Source: Prochlorothrix hollandica PCC 9006 = CALU 1027 (lineage in GTDB: Bacteria; Cyanobacteriota; Cyanobacteriia; Prochlorotrichales; Prochlorotrichaceae). Taken from it: a stretch of DNA of 64,000 bases. Below are positions 59,598 through 64,000 of the stretch, in pieces. The notes beneath the pieces are model-generated. The model did not search any database, was not told the origin of the DNA, and saw only the letters and a program-made list of their open reading frames with translations. The stretch is from NCBI RefSeq assembly GCF_000332315.1, contig NZ_KB235937.1, positions 171,735 through 235,734 on the forward strand. The letters run 5' to 3'. The first letter of the stretch is position 1, and every line of letters begins with the position of its first letter. A program made the position numbers and the translations under genes.

Positions 59598-59880
59598 GTA
59601 ACTATTCAGGGGGGGACGAAGTTAATATGGTTTCAGCCCGACGATCGCCGGTCAGGACCGTCTCAAAGGGGTTCAGTTTACTGGGGAACAATCGACATCG
59701 GGTAGGGTTCTTGCCCCCGTGCCGACCCTCTTGGCGACCCACAACCGGGGCAACCACGGGGGGATTGCCCCTACCAAAATCGGTGAACCCCTCCAAGTGA
59801 AATGGATCCTCTCAAATCGCCTAAGGTCTGTTGTCTAGAGCCTGAAACCCTCATTCTCCTGTGGCCCCCTGAATAATTAC
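59598..59880. mobile_element. MITE-2 copy 2
   Basis: 283 bp, with ends GTAACTATTCAGGGGG and (opposite strand) GTAATTATTCAGGGGG, colinear with copy 1 throughout. No target duplication is seen because the right side abuts a half MITE-1 directly. Confidence 0.87.
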
Positions 59881-59953
59881 GTGCCCCCGGAGGGGGCACA
59901 CCATACCAAGGGTTTCAGCCATCGAGAGCCTTACAACTGATTTAGGGTTGCTC
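59881..59953. mobile_element. MITE-1 copy m, half element
   Basis: Retains one hairpin arm (GTGCCCCCGGAGGGGGCAC) and one end (CTGATTTAGGGTTGCT). The other half is missing where MITE-2 copy 2 begins. It supplies the stop codon of the AIPR gene. Confidence 0.75.
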
Positions 59954-61639
59954 TATCTCTTGAAGAGTCTGGATTAAATCACCCCGTCGGAACGTTGCAG
60001 CAAGCTGCTGTAACGAGAGTCGCTGCTGTCCATAAAGGTGCTGAAGTGCTTGGGCAATATCTTCAATAGAAGCACTGAGATATTGCTCCCCCTTTTGTTC
60101 AATCGCCTGCTGAATCTGTTGAAAGTTCTGATGGCTGATTGCCTCTAAGTTCATAGCCAGATCAGCGAGAAGTCTACGGCCCATTTGCATTGCCATAAAG
60201 CAGGAACCATAGCGGACAAAATCAGGATCATTGGGTTCAGGTCGTTTTCGCCGATTCTCAGCCAGTCTGTATAGCTGAACGGCAACGATCGCCTGGGAAC
60301 CATTAAGCTGATCCGTAAAGATAGAATCATAGAGTTTCCCGAAATGTTCCCGCGAGAAAAATTTAGCCTGATGGGGTTTCTGCCGCCACACTGCTAAAAT
60401 TGCTTCTGCGGCTACCCCGGATGTGATATCTGTCGATCGCGTACTGCCATCAGACCGTTTACGACGATAGTTAAACCCTAGCTGCTGAATATCCATTTCC
60501 AATCGTAACTGACGGGGATCATTCGCTCGCAAATCTTTTAGATCTACCGGATTTTGGCTATTAGTGGCATAGGTAATTTTTTGCACAATGTCATAACCAT
60601 CATGATCCTGATCCGGATTCCTAGGCAATTGGTAGAGTCGCAGCAGAACATAGGCTTGGGCAGTAGCAGCAAAGAGATCAGGATTCTGCAAGGTCTTAAA
60701 GATGGTCATACAGGTTTGACCGCCATTAATGATTTGCAGATTCTCAACCCGAACCTGATAGTCACTTTCTTGCAGCGCATTGTAGGAAAAACTATCACAA
60801 ATGAGGGTGATGCCATTATTGTAGAAATAAAAGCGATCGCGTTCGCCGCTGGTTAAAGTATTGCGAATATTCTCATTGACGCGATTGCCTTGCAAACCTA
60901 AATAACGGCGAATATTGCGTTCCAGTAAGCGGTCACCCTGGCGATCGATGAGACCGGCAATTTCCGTGACAGAGATCCTGCCCACCAGCACCCGGCTAAA
61001 ATTCATGTCTTCTACGATCGCTTTGCCTTTAAGTCGCAACGTTTCCTGAACTCGTTTGGATGATTGCAGAATCTTGACCAAACTGTCATGGTTAACATAA
61101 TCCCAGGTGACTTGATCCCCGAACTGGGTGCGATCGATGGCTTCTTGGGCTGATGGATTCCACCGCAGGCCATTATTGCAGGCTAAGGCTCGAACCTGGG
61201 GAATATAGCCATCTCGAATTAAGCTGCGGGCTTCTTCCACCTTAGCCAGTAATCGCGGATTAAGATGTTCTAAGCGGGCGGCGGGGTTAAATAAATATTG
61301 AATGGCATTAATCAGACCTTCTATACCGTCTTGGGGGAAATTAGAGGTGCCCTCTAAATTATTTTTATATTTGGCCTGAAATAAACTAACGGTAAATTCA
61401 CCGTCATAGTCCTCCGAAATATGCATGGCATCAACGCCAAAATCGCCCCCACCTTCAGTTAAACACTCAAAGGTCTGATCATCCCCCAAATCCAAGACCG
61501 TTTTGACACACAAATAGACAAAGGCTAGGGATTTAAGTCTGCCCGGTTCATGAATGCCTAATTCCTCATGGGCCTGTTGTTTGATGGTGTCAATAATGGC
61601 CGCTAAGCGTTGATCAATGATGGCAGCAGAGATATTCAT
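59942..61639 (-). CDS. AIPR-family putative anti-phage protein with Mrr-like nuclease motif
   Basis: From ATG 61639 the product is 565 residues. The N-terminal part has GGGDFGVDAMHIS (D70) and LFQAKY (Q88, K90), the D...QxK pattern of Mrr-like PD-(D/E)XK nucleases. The central AIPR domain has NRVNENIRNTL, RDRFYFYNNGITLICDSF, INGGQTCMTIFKTLQ and KITYATNSQNPV. AIPR proteins were named for abortive-infection phage resistance. A frame upstream to 61807 runs through a palindrome and is rejected. The last codons (EQP) and the TAA stop come from a half MITE-1. Confidence 0.87.
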   Translation of the reverse strand: MNISAAIIDQRLAAIIDTIKQQAHEELGIHEPGRLKSLAFVYLCVKTVLDLGDDQTFECLTEGGGDFGVDAMHISEDYDGEFTVSLFQAKYKNNLEGTSNFPQDGIEGLINAIQYLFNPAARLEHLNPRLLAKVEEARSLIRDGYIPQVRALACNNGLRWNPSAQEAIDRTQFGDQVTWDYVNHDSLVKILQSSKRVQETLRLKGKAIVEDMNFSRVLVGRISVTEIAGLIDRQGDRLLERNIRRYLGLQGNRVNENIRNTLTSGERDRFYFYNNGITLICDSFSYNALQESDYQVRVENLQIINGGQTCMTIFKTLQNPDLFAATAQAYVLLRLYQLPRNPDQDHDGYDIVQKITYATNSQNPVDLKDLRANDPRQLRLEMDIQQLGFNYRRKRSDGSTRSTDITSGVAAEAILAVWRQKPHQAKFFSREHFGKLYDSIFTDQLNGSQAIVAVQLYRLAENRRKRPEPNDPDFVRYGSCFMAMQMGRRLLADLAMNLEAISHQNFQQIQQAIEQKGEQYLSASIEDIAQALQHLYGQQRLSLQQLAATFRRGDLIQTLQEIEQP

Positions 61640-61722
61640 CGTATCGGGTTTGGGGCGGAAGGGTTCAGAACCATGGGTGGCTGGAGTCGGGCGCATGTCA
61701 GGGTTGGGGGGGTGCATCGTAG

Positions 61723-61788
61723 GGGCGAAGCATGGGCGGCAAAACTTGGGGCGATCACCCAGAGAATACCTGCGCCCATGCTTCGCCC
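61723..61788. repeat. Palindromic repeat upstream of the AIPR gene
   Basis: Perfect 16-bp arms GGGCGAAGCATGGGCG (61723-61738) and CGCCCATGCTTCGCCC (61773-61788) with a 34-nt loop. It looks like a dispersed cyanobacterial repeat placed in the AIPR leader. Confidence 0.8.
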
Positions 61789-61883
61789 GTACCCAAAATG
61801 GGGGCATTGACCTCCCCTGATTTCAATCCGATCCTGCCCCCCCAATGACGAGATGCGCCCGCTGGAGTCTATCTAAATACGGC

Positions 61884-63341
61884 CTAAATACGGCTGTCTG
61901 CGCCGATCAAATCTGAGAGACGATCGACCCCATAGAGCAATAAGGCAATGCGCTCCAGTCCCAGTCCCCAGGCGATCGCCGACACCTCCCCACAGCCCAG
62001 GGGTTCCAACATTTCCCGCCGAAACATACCCGAATTGCCCACCTCTAAATAGCTATCACTGGGGGCGTGGTAGGCATAGACTTCCAAAGAGGGTTCCGTG
62101 TAGGGGTTATAGGTGGGTTTGAACTTGAGATCCTGGAAGCCCAACTGTTCGTAGAAATAGCCCAGGTAGCCCATGAGGCTGCGAATACTGAGGAGTTCGC
62201 CGATGACCACCCCCTCGATTTGGTGGAACTCGGCCAGATGGGTGCGATCGACGTTTTCGTTGCGAAAGACCTTATCAATGGAAAAATATTTACCCGGTTG
62301 ACCCTGGGTTTTATAGAGTTGGCGGGCGGTGAAGGGGGTGGTGTGGGCGCGGAGCAGGGCGCGGCTGGCTTCCCCAGGCCACCAAGGTCCATCGTAGTGG
62401 TGTTCATGGACCTGCTGCACCCGTTGCACCAAGGTTTCATCTGCGGGCAAGGGTAAGGCGGCTGGATCGGCTAGGTAAAAGGTGTCCTGCACCTCCCGCG
62501 CTGGGTGATCCTGGGGGGTAAACAGAGCATCAAAATTCCAAAAGGCTGATTCAACGATCGTCCCCGCCATTTCATCAAAGCCCATGGTCAAAAACAGGGT
62601 GCGGATGCGTTGGATGCATTCCCCCAAAATACTGGGCCGTCCATGGGGAATATTGGGAACAGCGTCCTGGATGTTGTAGGGCTTGAACTGCACCGATCGC
62701 CAGCCTTGGGACAGCAACAGATCGCTGGTTAAGGTGGTCACCCCCAAGCTTAGCTCCAGGGTTTGCAGGGGGGGCAGGGGGTGAAGGCTGTAGTCCAGAT
62801 CGCGATCGAGGCTGATCCAGCCTTGATCTTGGAGCCAGCGCAACGGCTCAGGATCCAACTGGTCCGTTGGGGAGGGGTCTGCCTGGAGGGTTGCAAAGAG
62901 GGCTTGGCAGCGGTTGAGGTCTTCCAGCACGGGGGGCTGGGTGATCTTGAGGCTGGATATACCGTGGTCGTCGGTGACGAGGGTGACCCCTTGGGCCTGG
63001 TGCAGTGCCCCATATTCTCCACTAAAGTCCGATCCCAATTGTTCCTGGAGGTCGGCCACGGTGGTGAAGCCCTGGCGCAACAGTTGTCCTAGCCGGTGAC
63101 CGGGCAGGTGACCCTGGAGCCGTTGCCCTTGGGGGGTGATCTCCCAGATCTCTGAGGGTTGGGCTTCTAGCCTGACCCAAGGATCCAATAGCCCGCTGAG
63201 CAAAAAGCCTTTGGCAAAGTTAAAGTCCAAACCCTGATCCCGGCATAACTGCCGCAGGCTGGGGACGGGGGCAAACTGTTGCAAAAGCTGAATAAAGTGC
63301 TGTTGTTTGGGGGTCAGCAGGGCGGGGTCGAGGGTGGCCAT
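61884..63341 (-). CDS. pheS: Phenylalanyl-tRNA synthetase alpha chain, archaeal/eukaryotic type
   Basis: Class II aminoacyl-tRNA synthetase subunit. The 485 residues have N-terminal winged-helix-like modules (1-200) and a catalytic domain with ESAFWNFDALFTPQDHPARE, RALLRAHTT, FSIDKVFRNENVDRTHLAEF (motif 2) and AIAWGLGLERIALLLYG (motif 3). These blocks follow the archaeal/eukaryotic PheS pattern. Bacterial PheS is about 330-350 residues and has DYHNFDALN and GFGMERL type motifs. No pheT is adjacent. Confidence 0.88.
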   Translation of the reverse strand: MATLDPALLTPKQQHFIQLLQQFAPVPSLRQLCRDQGLDFNFAKGFLLSGLLDPWVRLEAQPSEIWEITPQGQRLQGHLPGHRLGQLLRQGFTTVADLQEQLGSDFSGEYGALHQAQGVTLVTDDHGISSLKITQPPVLEDLNRCQALFATLQADPSPTDQLDPEPLRWLQDQGWISLDRDLDYSLHPLPPLQTLELSLGVTTLTSDLLLSQGWRSVQFKPYNIQDAVPNIPHGRPSILGECIQRIRTLFLTMGFDEMAGTIVESAFWNFDALFTPQDHPAREVQDTFYLADPAALPLPADETLVQRVQQVHEHHYDGPWWPGEASRALLRAHTTPFTARQLYKTQGQPGKYFSIDKVFRNENVDRTHLAEFHQIEGVVIGELLSIRSLMGYLGYFYEQLGFQDLKFKPTYNPYTEPSLEVYAYHAPSDSYLEVGNSGMFRREMLEPLGCGEVSAIAWGLGLERIALLLYGVDRLSDLIGADSRI

Positions 63342-63551
63342 GGCTCAGGGATTGATGGGGCAATGCTCCCCAGTTTACCCCGCCTGTATACCGCTGGGGG
63401 CGGAGATGGGGGTAAAAGCAGCAGCGCGTTCCCTGGCCCAATCCCAAGGCCAATTCCAGACCGTTCAGCCGGGTTTAAGGTGGCATCTACCCAAACGGTG
63501 TAGCCGCGATCGGAGGTCGCTCAGGTTTGTAGTAGCGACTTCAGTCGCTCA
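63342..63551. other. pheS upstream region
   Basis: No gene seen. A partial unit of the downstream array (AGGTTTGTAGTAGCGACTTC) already occurs at 63511-63550. Confidence 0.5.
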
Positions 63552-63955
63552 GGTTTGTAGTAGCGACTTCAGTCGCTCTGATCCATAGCTACCTGGAGGG
63601 GAACGACTGAAGTCGTTATTACGAACGGGTTCTTAGGGACTTCAGTCCCTTTGGTTTGTAGTAGCGACTTCAGTCGCTCTGGTGCATAGCTACCTGGAGG
63701 GGAACGACTGAAGTCGTTATTACGAACGGGTTCTTAGGGACTTCAGTCCCTGGGGTTTGTAGTATCGACTTCAGTCGCTCTGGTGCATAGCTACCTGGAG
63801 GGGAACGACTGAAGTCGTTATTACGAACGGGTTCTTAGGGACTTCAGTCCCTTTGGTTTGTAGTAGCGACTTCAGTCGCTCTGATCCATAGCTACATGGA
63901 GGGGAACGACTGAAGTCGTTATTACGAACGGGTTCTTAGGGACTTCAGTCCCTTT
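63552..63955. repeat. 101-bp tandem array, four units
   Basis: Units start at 63552, 63653, 63754 and 63855, exactly 101 bp apart with few substitutions. Each contains three small palindromes sharing one core: AGCGACTTCAGTCGCT, AACGACTGAAGTCGTT and AGGGACTTCAGTCCCT. Units are contiguous, without unique spacers, so this is not a CRISPR array. Confidence 0.93.
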
Positions 63956-64000
63956 GGTTTTTTGATTTACCAACGCCACAATTTCTGAGGTTTCTGGTAC

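Noticed and set aside
59582..59800. 72-codon ORF in MITE-2 copy 2
   Set aside because: It covers element interior that also appears as non-coding fragments elsewhere; not a transposase.
61640..61807. 56-residue N-terminal extension of the AIPR protein
   Set aside because: The frame passes through a 16-bp palindromic repeat; similarity to the family begins at ATG 61639.
63552..63955. CRISPR array
   Set aside because: Units are contiguous 101-bp repeats without variable spacers and no cas genes are nearby.

Overview
The window is chromosomal DNA of a cyanobacterium. It encodes photosystem I subunits (psaF, psaJ), PSI/PSII assembly factors (btpA, rubA, ycf48), the plastid-type NDH-1 trio ndhC-ndhK-ndhJ and XisH/XisI, and it is dense in the HIP1 octamer GCGATCGC. 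I do not name a genus. Most of the window is housekeeping DNA, but intergenic space is unusually large and full of small mobile and palindromic repeats.

Layout. 1-6 kb: the str operon on the minus strand (rpsL, rpsG, fusA, tuf, rpsJ), with repeats inserted between its genes. 6-12.4 kb: tsaD divergent from psaF-psaJ, a conserved hypothetical gene, tgt and a dCMP-deaminase-like gene. 12.4-24.5 kb: recF, tRNA-Arg(CCG), btpA, rimO, a CrhR-like DEAD-box helicase, htpG, ycf48 and rubA. 24.8-26.5 kb: ndhC-ndhK-ndhJ. 27-32 kb: a 942-residue multi-GAF protein and pyrD. 33-39.3 kb: type IV pilus genes pilM-pilN-pilO-pilQ plus a small secreted protein. 39.4-46.4 kb: an accessory island with decaying XRE-type HTH genes, Uma2, XisH/XisI, DUF433, and three tandem Rpn-family PD-(D/E)XK nuclease genes. 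46.4-54.9 kb: DUF1361, a short DnaK with GrpE, a ClC-CBS-Usp chloride channel/transporter, and rsmE. 55-56.5 kb: an IS605/IS608-type element carrying TnpB that splits an alkyltransferase-like gene. 57-63.4 kb: TPR protein, bioB, a small membrane protein, an AIPR-family putative defence protein, and an archaeal-type pheS. The window ends in a 101-bp tandem array.

The most informative observations concern mobile DNA. (1) A roughly 99-bp hairpin element occurs 13 times. It is flanked by TA at both ends, and a filled/empty site pair inside the window shows precise insertion with TA duplication, so it behaves like a Tc1/mariner (IS630)-type MITE. It supplies the stop codons of three genes (tsaD, tgt, AIPR). 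(2) The TnpB element has the IS608 hallmarks, TTAC on the left and TCAA at the right end. Removing it restores the interrupted gene exactly. Two 276-bp deletion derivatives keep both ends and the 168-bp 3' segment where an omega-RNA would lie, one beside pyrD and one inside an HTH gene. This suggests one TnpB nuclease serving several RNA-only loci with different guides. (3) A second MITE (about 280 bp, terminal inverted repeats, 9-bp target duplication) and a palindromic repeat family add to the load. (4) Short in-frame tandem expansions appear in several conserved proteins (Ycf48, PyrD, RsmE, RubA, the GAF protein, Rpn C-termini), matching the many 12-16 bp tandem repeats between genes.
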